A stretch of 64,000 nucleotides of DNA from Plantago ovata (taxonomy: Eukaryota > Streptophyta > Magnoliopsida > Lamiales > Plantaginaceae). The translations under genes were made by a program, and so were the position numbers. Below the pieces are notes generated by a model, which worked only from the letters and a program-made list of their open reading frames with translations, searched no databases and was not told the origin of the DNA. Where the stretch lies: NCBI GenBank assembly GCA_028274465.1, contig CM051457.1, positions 16,875,097-16,939,096 of the forward strand. Reading direction: 5' to 3'. Of this stretch, positions 48,320 through 61,797 are shown one piece after another (within the stretch, counting starts at the first letter, position 1; each line of letters starts with the position of its first letter).

Positions 48320-49149
48320 TAGGAGAGACAGGAAGCACTTAAAAATAAACTCACAGACCCTTGATTTCTTCTTAGTCGCTAGTTGCAGAAGTTTTGGAGC
48401 AAATAACACTAATGAAGCACATGTGGCTTAAAAGAAATGCAATAGTGCCGATTTAGAACATCAGAAAAGATCTAAGAGAAGTTGCATACAATCATGCTAA
48501 TACCTAAAGTAGGGAGACACATGAATGGTATTGGACACACTGCAATTTCAGACTCTGCAGTAACGATTGAGATTAACAGCTGATATTCATCAAGCAGTAA
48601 TTAGTCCACTCAGAGGGAGATGATGCAAATAACACCTGCATTTTTGTACAATAGACTGATAGAAATTTATCACAGCTGCACTGGTGTGAAGAACACAATG
48701 AAGATATGTTACCGAAAGATATTGACTAAAGGCCGAATAGGAAGAACAAGAAGCAGAAAGCAAGCAAGAATCTGGAACACAAAAGGTTCACGTGTTATGA
48801 GCTTGAAGACACTTCCACAACAATCATTGCCAAAGCAATGTTGGTAATAAGATAATCCAAGGACATAATCAGTTCAATAGTTCTGAAGGAAAGAAAATAT
48901 CCTAGTAACTTGTGAAACTGCTGGAGATGAGTGGGTCTTATTATGCAGCTAGAGTCAATGCCACCTGAACACCAGGTTTAGTAGATCTCTTGAGAGCAAC
49001 TTCACAAGGTTCCTATAGAAGAGAGGAGATTTTTCGCCAGAAGCTGGAAGGCTGAATTGATCTCCATGATGCTAACCTAAAGGAACAGAGAGAAGTGACA
49101 ACAATCAAAGAACCCAGTCTACTCCATGAGGATTTACTCAATTTCACAG

Positions 49150-52100
49150 CTATGTTGCCATGATGAATGCCTGGATCAAGTTTTCAGCGGAACGCTTCTG
49201 GTCTGTAGTGCCGGATATTATGGCAATGCGGTCACCGCGGGTATATTTAGCAGCCGTGATCTCTATGTCTGCTCCAGAGATCTGGAAAACAGTGAAAGAC
49301 ATATGAAACTGCAAGTTATAAAAGAATAACAGAAGAGCAGGCATGCTTTCAGCAAATAGAAAACATGGAAAAGCAAGCATGTTTTAATTCTTTGTAAAAA
49401 TCAAATGCATAGTTTCCAAAAGAAACATTTCCTACACTCACAAGTAGAATTTGAGCAAAACAAAAAGGAAATAACAAAGAGCTCCGAATTAGGTAACACA
49501 CTATAAACAGAAATGGTGTATGAAAGACAAAACTGAAACATGGAAGTTCCCAAACTTCTAGACTCCAAACACCAGTGACTCTGATTTTTCCTGCAAACGC
49601 AGAGAGCTTGGAGAGAGTGAAATTCCAATTATCAAGCTACAAAAGAGTTACCTTGCGAATATTCTCAATGTTCGCACCACCTTTTCCCATTACTTTACCA
49701 ACTGCATGTGCAGGGACGGTCATTTCCATGGCAGACGGTGGAGACATTCTGAGTAAAAAGAGAAATTGAAAGCATGAAACTAATACATTTAATTGTTGTT
49801 TTCGATAATTAGTTCGATATAGAAAATTAGGAGTGCTAACCTGCCATAGTATGGTGATGAACGTGAAGGCAATGATCTATAGCCATCGTCTTCCATCTGT
49901 ACAAAAAGAAACTCCAGGTTAGAGAAGAAGTATAAAACTAGATGATAGAAAACAACAATGTTTATAATGTGGGAGTTCAAGGGTGAGGGACAGGGTGGAT
50001 TAGGTTGTAAACAAAAGCACAAATGTACAAGACTGTCAAAATGTGGATATATCAATGTCCTTGATTCTGAATATTTTCATACCCGTAAAACTTTGTGCAT
50101 GGAAAAGGAGTAGAAATAACATTTCTAGATATAATCTTTTACTTAAGATAGTAGGATATTCCAATCATACAAATACAAAAAATTAAGAAAGGAAACGAAG
50201 AAAAGCAAGGAAGTCTAGTATCCAGACTTAGACACTGGGTAACACTAACAGTTCGATCACAGATACATCCAGTACAGAGAGTTGCTCAAGTAACAATTAG
50301 CAACTTACTGAAACTTGTTTACAATAATGTCTGTGAATGAAAATGGAAAACCAACATGGAGAGCTGGCAATGATCATGTTGCTTCTAGATCAGCATCATT
50401 TTATTATATTCCATTTTCTATGAAGAATATATAACTCACAGACCAAGTTCAAGCAAGTACCGATAAGGATTTATATCCATATGATGGACGTGAACCTGAC
50501 ACACTCCTACTTTCAGTCCTTTTCTCGTAGCCCAAAGCAGCGCCATAAGACACACTAGGCAAAACTGATGGAACATGACGAGAAGCACCACCAGGGTACA
50601 AAGACTCAGTAGCAGAAGATGAATTGCGACCACCTTCTCTACCAGCCAATACATCTTCTCGAAGCCTCAAAACAATCTGAATAAGTGCATCTTTCAGACT
50701 ACCAACTTCTCCATAAACCTAAATGCGTTATCAACAATGTCAAGTTGGTGAGAAAATAAACACAAGGACATTGATTAATAACAACAAAAATAGATCATAT
50801 GCTAGACCTCGACAAGCTCATCATCTTCATTTGCACACCTAGGCTTGTCGCCTTTGGAAATTTGTATACTAGCTTTAGTTGTCTTTCGGATCTCATTGAT
50901 GATGGAACCACTTCTTCCAATAATACAACCAATGACCTTGGATGAAACCAAGAGACGGAAGGTAAGAGGGCTTTCATCATCATCATTTATCTTTTCTTGT
51001 AGCATCAGAACAGCTTCAACAGCCATCGACTTCAGGTCATCCAGTGACTGCAAAATCAATGAAAAACATGAACTAACATAATTAATCTTCTTTATCTTTA
51101 TTATAAAAATTCATTTTCAAATGAGAGTCAAAAGAGAAGTATTAAGCGATGGATGCATCTAAAATATTGCAGCAGAAAAAGTGAAGTACCTCTGTAGAAA
51201 TCACAGTGATGACAGACTCATTATCATTAGACATAGGCTCGTCAACCCTAACAGAAGCACCACTATCATGCCGTATACTCTTAATGGAACTGCCACCTTT
51301 TCCAATAACCCAACCAAGTTTCTTAGACGGGCACAACACTTTTATCATCAACTCCTCTGATCGTCGTTTACCACTATAACCAGACACCACTGGAAGGTCA
51401 GACGAGTAGACCGGCCAAGTTCTACCAGTATCAGCATATCCAGCAACACTTGATGAGTGTGGAGGACCTAAAATGGAAGATGCTGATCTAGAAGAGGCGA
51501 TAGGATCAGCACCATGATAAAGACCAGGCATAGAATATATTGGAACATCAGAGGGGATAATGATGCTTGGGGGTGCATCAGAGACTGTAGTGTCAAGAGG
51601 AATGTTTTCCTTTGGTGTAAACTTATACATAATAGCAGAAATTGCAAAAAGTGCTTTTTTAACCGCCTCCGACTCGCCATGTATCTGTCATGGGTTTAAG
51701 CAGACATTGTCAAGTAATGGCACACAGAGCATTTTAAATTAACATTAAATAAAAAGAGTAATATGTATAAATAATAAACACAGCATTTGAAAGACAGATT
51801 ATAAAGTATAATTTCAGAATCATAGGTAAATGGTAAACTACTTGAAGATGGAACTGTTTTCAAAGGGAAGCAAGAATAAGATGACTCTTTTCACCTTGAG
51901 ATAATTATATAATACTCTGAATCCAGTGATATATCAAATGCATTAACTAGCAAAGGACTAACCAGAACAAAATTATCAAAGTCCAAAGCACATGAATGGG
52001 ATGGATCACCAGCATCCTTAGCAGTAACCTTGATGTTGGTCCTAGTCCTGCTCCTAATTCTTTTAATAGTAACCCCAGATTTTCCAATGATATTAGCAGA

Positions 52101-52580
52101 CTGGCTAGAGGGTACAAGAATCAGGCATTCCTCCATTTCTCTGTCTCTCCTTCGCCTGTCATTTTCCCCAGCAGAAGCAATAGCATTTGCAATCGAGGCA
52201 TGAACCTTAAGAAGGGCATCTTGCGCGGGGCAAAGCGGGTGGACAAAATCAAAATCACCATCCACGTCCATATCTACTTCCTTGTCCCTAACATAGCAAT
52301 ATATAGTAATAAGCCGATCCTTACAACCAGGAAAAGGATCAACCACTTTCACCTTGGCCCTTGAGTCCTGCCTAATGGTATTAATTACCTTCCCATTCTT
52401 CCCAATCACGCTACCAATGACATGGTCGGGGCACAAAATTCTATACACGACTAGTTCGTCATTGCTCCTTTCTTCCCTATCCCCCCTATCCCCCCTATCC
52501 CTGTCTGACCTCCTCTTGTGGCTCCTGCTATCCGAATAATCATCCCATTCGCCACGATACCGCTTTCCTCTTTCACTCAT
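49150..52580 (-). CDS. Five-KH-domain RNA-binding protein (HEN4-like)
   Basis: Seven coding exons (51963-52580, 51190-51684, 50808-51047, 50461-50718, 49841-49896, 49652-49748, 49150-49281), all GT-AG and in phase, give 631 residues. An Arg/Asp/Ser-rich N-terminus (1-40) precedes KH1 (about 41-100, GxxG loop IGKNGK), KH2 (151-206, IGKSGV), KH3 (307-365, IGKGGS), KH4 (398-450, IGRSGS) and, after a Ser/Gly-rich linker, KH5 (562-628, MGKGGA). Plant proteins of this type (HEN4, RCF3 and relatives) are nuclear and act in pre-mRNA processing, including of floral and stress genes. The start is the ATG at 52580; the codon just before it is GTG. Confidence 0.95.
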
Positions 52581-53060
52581 CACGTCAACACAGAGAGTCT
52601 TGACCTGAAATAATTTACACCATAGCTAATTGTCAATTCCAATAATCACAGAGAACTCCAAACTTCTCCTACTCCTACCACGGACATTCAACAAAATTAC
52701 AACCACCCTGAGATCAATTTTCATCAAAAAATTGTCAACTCTTACAGAAACCACTCCTGATTTTCGCCGACAAGAAAATTCAACATTGATTACAAAAATT
52801 GACATTCAAACATCTTAAATCCTCGATAAGCACATCAATATGAACTCGTATATTACACAGAAATACAAATCGGGAAGAACCTGAATAACAACTCGCCAAA
52901 CACAAAAACCTAAGGATGCACGATAAAACTACAGAATTCGGAAGAATTGAAGTGAGACGGTGGGAAAAAAACTCCAGAGAGAAAGAACCTTACCTGTACT
53001 GGAAGCAAATCACCGGAAGAAGAAGAATATTTGGTACAACCTACCAGGTGGTGTTGTTAA
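52581..53060 (-). other. 5' UTR with intron of the KH gene
   Basis: A minus-strand acceptor (TTTCAG/GTCAAG) places the start of the second leader exon at 52604, and a donor (GTACAG/GTAAGG) ends the first leader exon at 52994. This gives a 389-bp leader intron (52605-52993). Inferred from splice signals. Confidence 0.6.
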
Positions 53061-53693
53061 CTGCAACAAATTAAAGATTGTGGGATGAAATTTTTAAGTG
53101 CAGCAGGTTAGTTAGATAACAAGAGTAAATTTCATCTGACTATACCCCTAATAAATATCTTAATTGCACAACAGTCACCACTTTTTAAACAATGATGTAT
53201 TAGGGACCCCAAAAAATTAATTTGGGTTCAAACTCTATAAAAAAAAAAAACAATGAGATAAATGATTACTACCTTTAATATAAAAGTCCAAAAACAGTCC
53301 ATCACAAATGAAGTTTTCAATGGTTCGAATGTTATGTGAGTATATTATGTGGGTCTGTGTGTTCATATCACTCCACATTATTGTAAATTTATTGTGGGAT
53401 CACATTTGGTGGCTTAGATAAAGGGCTATTTATTAGTAGATCCTTTATAGACTTCATTAGAGGTTATTTTGGAGTTTAATTGAAAGTTTTAGCCCCAAAC
53501 CTCATATTACTCATTTACCACATTATAACTCCAAATACACCATATAGTCCATATCAACCTTATAACTTATAAGCCCAACAATTATACATATTTGAAGTTT
53601 AATTGGGAGTTTTTTTTCTATTATTATTTTTTTATTTAAGAGTGACGATCAATTTCATTTCATAGAGTCATCCATGCCAACTTGAATTCTCAT
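53061..53693. other. Upstream region of the KH gene
   Basis: AT-rich, should include the promoter of the KH gene. No clear TATA box. Confidence 0.5.
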
Positions 53694-54552
53694 GGGTAAA
53701 ATTCATTTTTGGTACTCCAAACTGCGCCAAATTCACTTTTGGTACTCTAGAGTGGCTAGGTCCAATATAAGTACTTCAAAGTGACACATGGACCAATTTT
53801 AGTACTCCAATTGGCTAGGTCCAATTTAGGTACCTCCAAAGTGACCCATGGACCAATTTTTGGTACTTTCTTAATTTTTATTCGGAAAATTTGTGTCACA
53901 CACGCGCGTGTAATGCACTCGATGGTGATTTCAAAAAATCTGGAATCGCGCCCAATATAAAAAAAAAAAAAAAAAAAAAAAACACATTAGCCAACTAAGT
54001 ATGTTATAAAATTCATAAATTGGGCTTAGGATTTTAAAAAATGAGCGCTTTTATGGCTTCTTCGGCTTCTTCATTCAAGAGATGATTTGCGGGGTTAGAT
54101 TTGTTGGGATCAAATATTAGGTTAGAGTTTTAGAGCTCAATCGACAATGTAGAAGGAAGGAGAGTAATGTTGATATGTAAAAAGGAAAAACAGATTTCGG
54201 CAATTTAGTTTACCAGTGTTTTTTTTTTCCTTAATTTTTTTAAAAACGGGCGCGTGTAATACACGCACCTTATATCAATAAAAAATACATATTTGTTTAA
54301 ACTGTCGATGAGTGTAATCCGTGGCACACACTTCCGACAAAAATTGAGAAAATACCAAAATTGGTCTGTGTGTCACTCTGGAGTACCAAAATTGGTCCAT
54401 GTGTTACTTTGGAGTACCTAAATTGGAATTAGCCACTTTGTAGTATCAAAATTGGTCCATGTGTCAATTTAGAGTACCTAAATTGGACCTAGACACTCTG
54501 AAATATCAAAAGTGGACTAACGCACTTTGGAGTACAAAAAATAGATTTTGGC
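53694..54552. mobile_element. Long-TIR Mutator-like MITE with internal subrepeats, 859 bp
   Basis: The two ends are inverted copies over more than 200 bp; each end contains several units of about 40 bp built on GGTACTCCAAAGTG...ATGGACCAATTTT. An 11-bp duplication tgaattctcat flanks it exactly (53683-53693 and 54553-54563), as in Mutator-like insertions. The centre includes an A-run at about 53960-53982. No ORF. Confidence 0.85.
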
Positions 54553-54754
54553 TGAATTCTCATTAGCCATTCCTGCTCTCAAAATTTCAATAATGCGCCA
54601 TGCGTACGTATAAAAGATTACTGCATAGTTGTTTGTTAACTGCAAAAAAAATTAAAATACCCATAAAAAGAATATGTGAAATACTTTTGAGTATACAAAT
54701 AACAAAAAGAACATAAACTTACAACCACCAACCAGCTTTCAACCACAAAGAGAT

Positions 54755-55064
54755 TAGGGGCGGCTTTGAGTTTTAGTAGCCCTGTGCCAAAATTCATAAT
54801 AGACACCAAACAATAACAGTGGAAGTGAATTTAAAAAAAAAAAAAATAAAAAAATGATCATCATAAGTTTCAAACTCATGGCCTAATGAATAACAAGGTA
54901 CTTATACCATGAATTGTCACCAATTGGACATGACATCTCTGTGAACTTTTAGCATACACACAAGTATATAAACATCACACAAGATAAAAATGAGACCCCA
55001 AATATTATGAGGCTCTGTGCAGACAGTGCAGTTGGGCTGACTGCACAGGGCTTGAGCCGCCCTG
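54755..55064. mobile_element. hAT-type MITE, 310 bp, TSD aaagagat
   Basis: Ends TAGGGGCGGCTTTGAG and, in complement, CAGGGCGGCTCAAG. Perfect 8-bp duplications aaagagat at 54747-54754 and 55065-55072. A GTGCAG...CTGCAC hairpin sits near the right end. No coding capacity. Confidence 0.88.
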
Positions 55065-55527
55065 AAAGAGATGAAGAACTAAACCAAAACCAATATGCTA
55101 TACAAGTACAATACCAACGGCTATAACAAACACCCAAAACGAACAAAAATGGACCCTTAGGCTTTTGCGAATCTTCTTTTATTTTAGGATTGCTGCACAG
55201 TTCAGCGTTGAAAAAGTCCGTCGACGGTACCCGGCTTCAATAACCTAGACAACAATCTATGACCTGAGTAATTATTTGCCATCCTTGTTTCGCTAACATA
55301 TCTTTATTAAACGAACGCGTATAAATCTAAAAAACCCATGTCCCGTCCGCTTACTCTCGCAAAGGTTGTCCCATGCAATATTGGATCTTGTACCACAAAT
55401 TAGCCTGCCCGTACAGATCACATTGACTAGCAAAAAGCCCATTTCTGTTACCAAATTTGAAAAGAAAAGATGAAGTAACACAAATTTCAAAAGAGGGTAG
55501 ATGACGTAACAAACTAACTTAGTTTAC

Positions 55528-55826
55528 TACTCCCTCTCATTTTTTATAATTACGTTCTCCATATTATGCCACCATATTATTTAGAATTTTTTAAGTGGTA
55601 AAAATTATCAACTTTAAAAATAATATTAAAAAATTAATTTGTATGAGTATTTAATTTTAAATGAGTGATTAACATGATTGAGACCGATAGATTGATTATA
55701 AAGAAAGAGAGATAATAATAAAGAATTATTTAGTGGAATAGAACTTTCCACTTTTGCACAAAGGAACTTTGTAATGGTACGCTAAGAAACGAAATCTAGA
55801 ATCGTATTAATGAAATGGAAGAAGTA
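55528..55826. mobile_element. Stowaway-like MITE, about 300 bp
   Basis: The left end TACTCCCTCTCATTTTTTATAA and the complement of the right end, TACTTCTTCCATTTCATTAATA, match as inverted repeats and share the TACTCCCTC-type start typical of Stowaway (Mariner) MITEs, which duplicate TA. Confidence 0.6.
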
Positions 55827-57109
55827 TTATTTTAAAATTTTCATTATTTTAAAATAATTATCATTTTACATTTTCCAAAATTTAATCATAGTTAATATTT
55901 TAAAAATCCATATCATATATTACCATTTAGAGATATTCTATTGATTGAAATGTTATTAGTATTTGTCATTATATAATACTTTTAGAAATTAATTTATTCA
56001 ATGTGATGTATTAAAATGTGTGAAAGTTTTAAAACAAAAATTAAACAAATGGAGGGAATAACTTGAAAGAAGATGAAGTGATAAAATAAAGAAATTAGAA
56101 AAGAGGAAGCAAAATACTACAAGTCAAAAAAATATTTCACACCTTACATTTGATTTATTTCTAGATCATTACAAGTCTTGCATTTATTTCTAAAGCGACC
56201 CTCTGACTCTTGTCTTATTAGACAAGCACCCCTACCTCCTCTGGTGTTGTTGACACCGTTCTTCAATTCTGCCGCCTATTCACCTTTATCGTCTAAAAAT
56301 TAATTAATTGAAGGGCATATTTAGACGCATGCAAATATGAGGGAGCTTTTATATTTTCCCAATATCTGAGGGTCTAGCCTAAATTTCAACAGACCCCATG
56401 GGCCAAACTGTAATTTGTCTTTACAGTGATAATGTTGACAAAACCAAAATTGCTAAAACATATCGGCCAATAAGGCGTGCTTCCATACCATGCATGCATC
56501 TGAAAAATGAGCTGCCACCCAAGAAACTCAAACAGATGCTCCCATTGCCACTGTTTACACAACAAGAAGTTGTAAATGTAATGGCTTATATGGATCGTCC
56601 ATGAATGTAGATAACATGGAGTACTCCAATCCTTAGAACATCGAACCAGGGCCTAACGTTGATAATGCAGCATCTCCCGAGCAGAAGATCTAGCTGCAGA
56701 AAAGTGATAAACAGAAAATCATTAAGAGATTTAGAGAACACATTTTAAATCTTACTCAGTCATATGAGAACATATCAATATTATTCGAACCAGGGTTTAA
56801 CACTGACAATGTAAGATATTAACAACTTACAAACACGTGAAAGGGTTGGGTAGGACCGTAAAGCCATGTATACTCATGCAATAGGAAACAGAGATCACGA
56901 TGTTACTCACTCATACGAGAACATATCAATAATTCAGGCACTTACAGGAATAAGTTTATTATCTTGTTGAATCATGAATGATCGATATTTCAGACAGATA
57001 ATTTCATTATGAACCGCATTTGTTATGAAAACCACCTATCATTCTTTACTTGTCATAAATATGAACACTTTATACAGGAAGTTGTCTCATAGTTTAACAA
57101 CAAAAGCAC
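55827..57109. other. Intergenic DNA and 3' UTR of the SANT gene
   Basis: AT-rich. The 3' UTR of the SANT gene probably continues here: a minus-strand acceptor TTTTCTGCAG ends just before 56693, giving a possible last exon from 56693 leftward. Confidence 0.5.
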
Positions 57110-60100
57110 TTACCGAAACAAATTCATTTCGTTGTTAGCTGGTGGTGTCGACTCCTGTCCTGAACCAGAATATTCTTCACTTGCTTGAGGTTGAGGCTGA
57201 CCTTGAGAACTGCAGGACTCATTGCATTTGCTACCGTTTTCAGTTTCCTCTGTTTGAGGAGACACAATGCTGGTGGTAGATTTGGTGGGTCCAACGGCAG
57301 AACGTGCACGCTGCGAAGGTCTATGTGCTTGTTCCTCGTGGGAACTCCTATCCTTATTTTTCCTCCTCCTATTTACAGGTAAATTTCCAGCTTCAGGAAA
57401 AAGTCCAGCTTCTAGAGATTCCAGAACTCGGGTGGTGGGGGGTCTTGCCCTCCTGCTATGCCTCCGGTTATTTTCAGCAGGCTCATGCTCATTTATAGGT
57501 CCAATAGCAGAGGCATTCCGGTTAGTTTCAATAGGTTCCTGCCCATTTATAGATCCAACAGCAGAGGCATTTGGTGGTGAATGATCCGTATATGTCCCGG
57601 AAGCTCGGTTGTCTTGCTCTCTGCTTGTTTGCATGCTCATGGAAGCACTCTCTATCTCAGGAGGCAATTGAGGCACATTAAGATCAATTAATGTGTGGGT
57701 TACGGTTCCAAGAGTAGGTTCTGAGGCATGAATATTACTACCATATGGAGCACATTCTACACTCTCACTCAGACTACCTTTTGAGGAGGTGTTGGTTGAT
57801 GTCTTATATTGGTAAACACCCGTACTGGAAGATAATTTCTCGGAAGAATTATGCATGCTTGAGCTACAACTAGACATCCCATTTTCAAATCTTGGGACAG
57901 GACAGGAATGGGATGTAAGATTACCAGTTCTTTCCAAACTAGAAGAAGCTGATTTCCGGTTTTTCTTCTTGCTGGGAGCTACACGGTCTTCATTAGTTCG
58001 TTTCATCTTTTCACTCGAGAGGGGCTTTGACACCTTCGTTGTGTGTTTCTGTTTGGGTAAACCATTCTTATTCCTCAAGTTACAAGCATCTGCAGTCATT
58101 TGTCTGGAGGAATTTGTTTTGTCACCAGATTGTTTCATAGCCTCAGATATATCTGTCTCCTCATGACTGCCTTCAGCATGACTTCGAGAGGTCTCCAAAC
58201 TCAAAACATCGGTTGGAAGGGTTCTTAATTCTCTTACTTTTCCACCAGGGAGACTCGTATCAACTATCGTAAAGGACATGGCATCAGAACCACGACTTGG
58301 TGTGCGAGGTTGCAGATAAGAAACTCTTGGCTTTGGTGGGGAATCGTCATCATCTTGCTCAGACTCCTGCTCAACTTTTGAGACTTCTTGATTCTTACCG
58401 CCATTTTCCTCTACGCAATCCAGCTCGATCAACCATGGCTCTTTCCCAACTTTGTTTAATATGTCAGTAACCGAGTCAAAATATTGCTTCCCAAGTTGAA
58501 GTTTCCTTCTCGAGAATTTCTTTACATCTGGCATGAGGTAAACCAGGCTATTCCTATGATCTTTAGGCTCCTCGGAGTGCCAGCCCCTAGCTAGCAAACG
58601 TGGCCAAACAGCTTCCCAAAACAAATCGCTGGACTGACTTTTGCTTAGCCGATAATTCTTTATGAAATTAATTATTTCTGAGGTGGTAAGTAAGGCACAA
58701 GCAATTCCTGTAGGTATAAGAGGTCTATCTGGTGCTGCTTTGTTGGACCTTGAAGGCTCCAAGGACTTTCTCGTAAGGTCTCGTTTCCCAGTACCAATCC
58801 CAATGGCTTCAACAAGGGTGCTCATCCCAACCATGGTCTTTAGATACGAAACATACTCTGCTAAGGTCATCTTTTCATCACTAAATCTTTTAGAAGCCTA
58901 AGAAAGCATCACAAAATAAACTTTAGCAAAATTTCACAGAAGACAGAGCAACAGCAAATAAAACAAGACATGAAAGCCTTGTTGGAACGAATGTTGACAA
59001 AGTTGCAGGTAGAATCATGGTCTAAATGTTTATTGAGGTTCTGCACCTTGATAAAGACGAATGAGATAATGCAGCATGCTAAAGCACCAAGGAAGAAATG
59101 AAAAGTCAATAGTAGTAATCCACAAGAACTTTTCAAATTACATTTCCTCAAAACAATAATACTAAGATTTGAATATTCAAGAACGTACCTCCACTAATGC
59201 ATCGTGACAGTTTTCTGGCGTTTTAGGCCTTAAACGAGATAGTAGCTCCTGCTGCCTCCATCCAGAAAAGATCATGTGGCCATGTACACATTTTTTGCTT
59301 TTCTTCCTTCGCCCCTCTGACCATCTTCGGTGTATGTCAGAACCATAAAATTCGGCATAGTAAAACAACATGATGTCGCCCATTTGTTTAGTTTCGATGA
59401 AGTGTTTGACTTTCACGAAATCTTTCTGGAAGATATACACCCCAAGAAGAAAGCTAGCCTTCTCGGCATCACTCCACTTCTCTGTACGAAGTCCAGGAAC
59501 CCAAAAACTGATCCTGGACTTCTGCCCATTCAGAGAACTCTCTGACTTAACGTCATCAATATACGGTGTTTCAAGTTCCTGCCTGACACATGGTATGGGC
59601 AACCCAATCAGAAAGTTCTGCTCTCTTGTATCTTCAGCACATTGTAAGTCCCCACTCAGTGCAGGAATTTCAACTTGAAATTCATCTCCAACTCTTGGAT
59701 CAATATGAGGTGGTTCAGATGACTCATCACGCTCATGAAATCTGTTGCCTTCCATGGCCTTAATGCGTTCTCCATCTTCCATCTGGCCAAAAGAGAATAA
59801 ACATTTCGGGAATAAGGTCAATTGTACACAACTACAATGAAGTACATACTATCTTCTGAACATAAACAAATGGAGCAAGATGAATATATTAAACTTTAAA
59901 CTAACGAGTTATCAGCTCTAACTTCAGACCAATCTCAGGAGCAGCGATTTCATACTTGTTGAAATTATGACACAATACTAGAAAGAGACTAAAATACCAT
60001 CGATGCAAAACAATGTACTACTGTAATAAGAGCATCAATAATCATTCCCAACAAAATTAATTGTTACATCAAGTTAGCAGATCCAAACAAAGATTTCAGC

Positions 60101-61017
60101 AGACCACCATACTATTTGATTTGCAAATACTTGCTTTTAGAAAATAAAACAAATTCAAGATTACGACGAAGCATGTAAGTGAGGTGTACACGGTGAGTAC
60201 ACACACGCAAAGTCTGCAACCGATATGGAATCTTCCTCCGAAACAAAAATGTGAGAACACAGTTACAACAAACAAAATCATCAGCATTAACTCACAACAA
60301 AATATCTATCTACTACTCAACAAGAAATATGAAATATCCATTCTTGAAGGCTTGGTTGAACACAAAAGCAAGCACAATTCATTCAGCATAAACGCGTAAC
60401 CAATACAGCGAAAACCGCAAAATTGATCCGAAAACAAAACCTAACTCGATCTCAATTCACAAGAATAGCCAACCCAAATTAAGAACCACCTCCATTCATA
60501 CAATTCCCATTCGAACAGTTGAATACATAGATAAATATTCGAAAGAGCAAATCCCAATGCCAAAACGAAATCAAAACAAATGCGCAGCCAGAAAGCAAAA
60601 ATATATTCTTGAAATTCAAAAGTGATCCCACAAACTCTATTCACACATATATATAAACCGTACATATATTCAAGAAGAAAAAAAACAATAAAAATTGTAT
60701 TGAGCCAAAAAAACCAACATAACACTAGCAAAGACAGATACATACACAACAAAAACATGTAGAGATGCATTTATGCATGGTAATAGAAAGAATGATACGC
60801 AAGTTGGGAAAATGGGTTTAGATGTGAAGTTAAAAAACGTGAAATACTGGGAATAATAATAAACATAATAATAGTGAAAACAACACTTAATAATTTCCCA
60901 AAGGATAATAATAACACATACATATACAAGAGTACAAGACTGGTGTGTATGGATATATGCATAAAGAAGAAGAGAGCAAGGCAGTACCTGATTTTCTCCA
61001 AGAGCAGAGTTTTTCAT
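57110..61017 (-). CDS. SANT-domain nuclear protein with EAR-type motif
   Basis: Three coding exons (60988-61017, 59189-59782, 57110-58897), joined in phase, give 803 residues. The first coding exon is only 30 nt (MKNSALGENQ). Residues about 35-95 resemble the divergent ELM2-like segment of this plant group, followed by a SANT domain at about 111-170 (KWSDAEKASFLLGVYIFQKD, VKHFIETKQMGDIMLFYY). A conserved region follows (FWEAVWPRLLARGWHSEEP, LVYLMPDVKKFSRRKL). The C-terminal half is low complexity, rich in Ser, with basic patches (KKKNRKSASS, NRRHSRRARPP) and a DLNxxP motif in LIDLNVPQLPPE that usually recruits TOPLESS-type co-repressors. I infer a chromatin-associated repressor. It resembles Arabidopsis proteins annotated as arginine-glutamic acid dipeptide repeat-like. 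Confidence 0.88.
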
Positions 61018-61797
61018 GGGGGGTGGGGTGAATTGAATCGAAGAGAGAGAGAAGAGAAGAGAGAGAAAACCAAGTAGAGTAGTAGTATTGTATTGTGTGT
61101 GAGAGAGTTGTTTAATTTAATTTATAGAAGAAAAAGAGAAAGTAAATATGGACAATTATGTAAATATGGACAAATTTTTATTATTTATATAAAAGTCAGA
61201 AATTATTAAGTGAGAAGAAACCATTTGCCTCCTAAGCCTCTTTGTCATGTAAATTAAGTACCTAATAAAATTTTGAACACATCAACAAGTAACAGACCAT
61301 AGGTAGCAATAATGTTAACAAAAATTGTTATGGGATACTATTTACTTGTAAAATAAACTCATACGGATAAATATAAAGGTTATTATTAATAATTAGAATG
61401 TATATATATTTAGTAACATAGATGTTCTTTTTATAAATAAATACACATTGTGTTAACAATATAGACCTTTTAATTAATAATGTATATACTTTTGTTAATA
61501 ATATAGTACGGTCCATTTTTAATATCATCTTCCACAAAACTTTGTAAAACTACAAAACTTTGTAAAACTGGTAATGCAAAGCAACTTGTTTAGTAGTATG
61601 CCATTAATTTGAATATGAATATATATAAATCCGCATTAATATATAAACTCATATGAGAATATGTTTAGTACAAATTAATATCTACATAAATCTTTAATGA
61701 GAAACACATGTTTTAAAGTCCATATTTGCAGTACCAAGTTATATATGGGCCGTTGTATAAATAAGTATGGATTGACCCAAGGTTCAATATATAAATG
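61018..61797. other. Promoter region of the SANT gene and intergenic DNA
   Basis: A GAGAGA-rich leader (about 61035-61115) precedes the ATG, then AT-rich DNA. No further gene. Confidence 0.5.

Larger units (their letters stand above)
43208..49149. other. Long intergenic stretch with SINE and G-run; KH gene 3' flank
   Basis: About 6 kb with no convincing gene. Two short minus-strand readings (near 47460-47552, starting MATALHKLHSLPLLPPF, and near 47670-47777) look mildly protein-like but have no recognisable family or continuing exons. The last few hundred bases are probably the 3' UTR of the KH gene. Confidence 0.5.
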
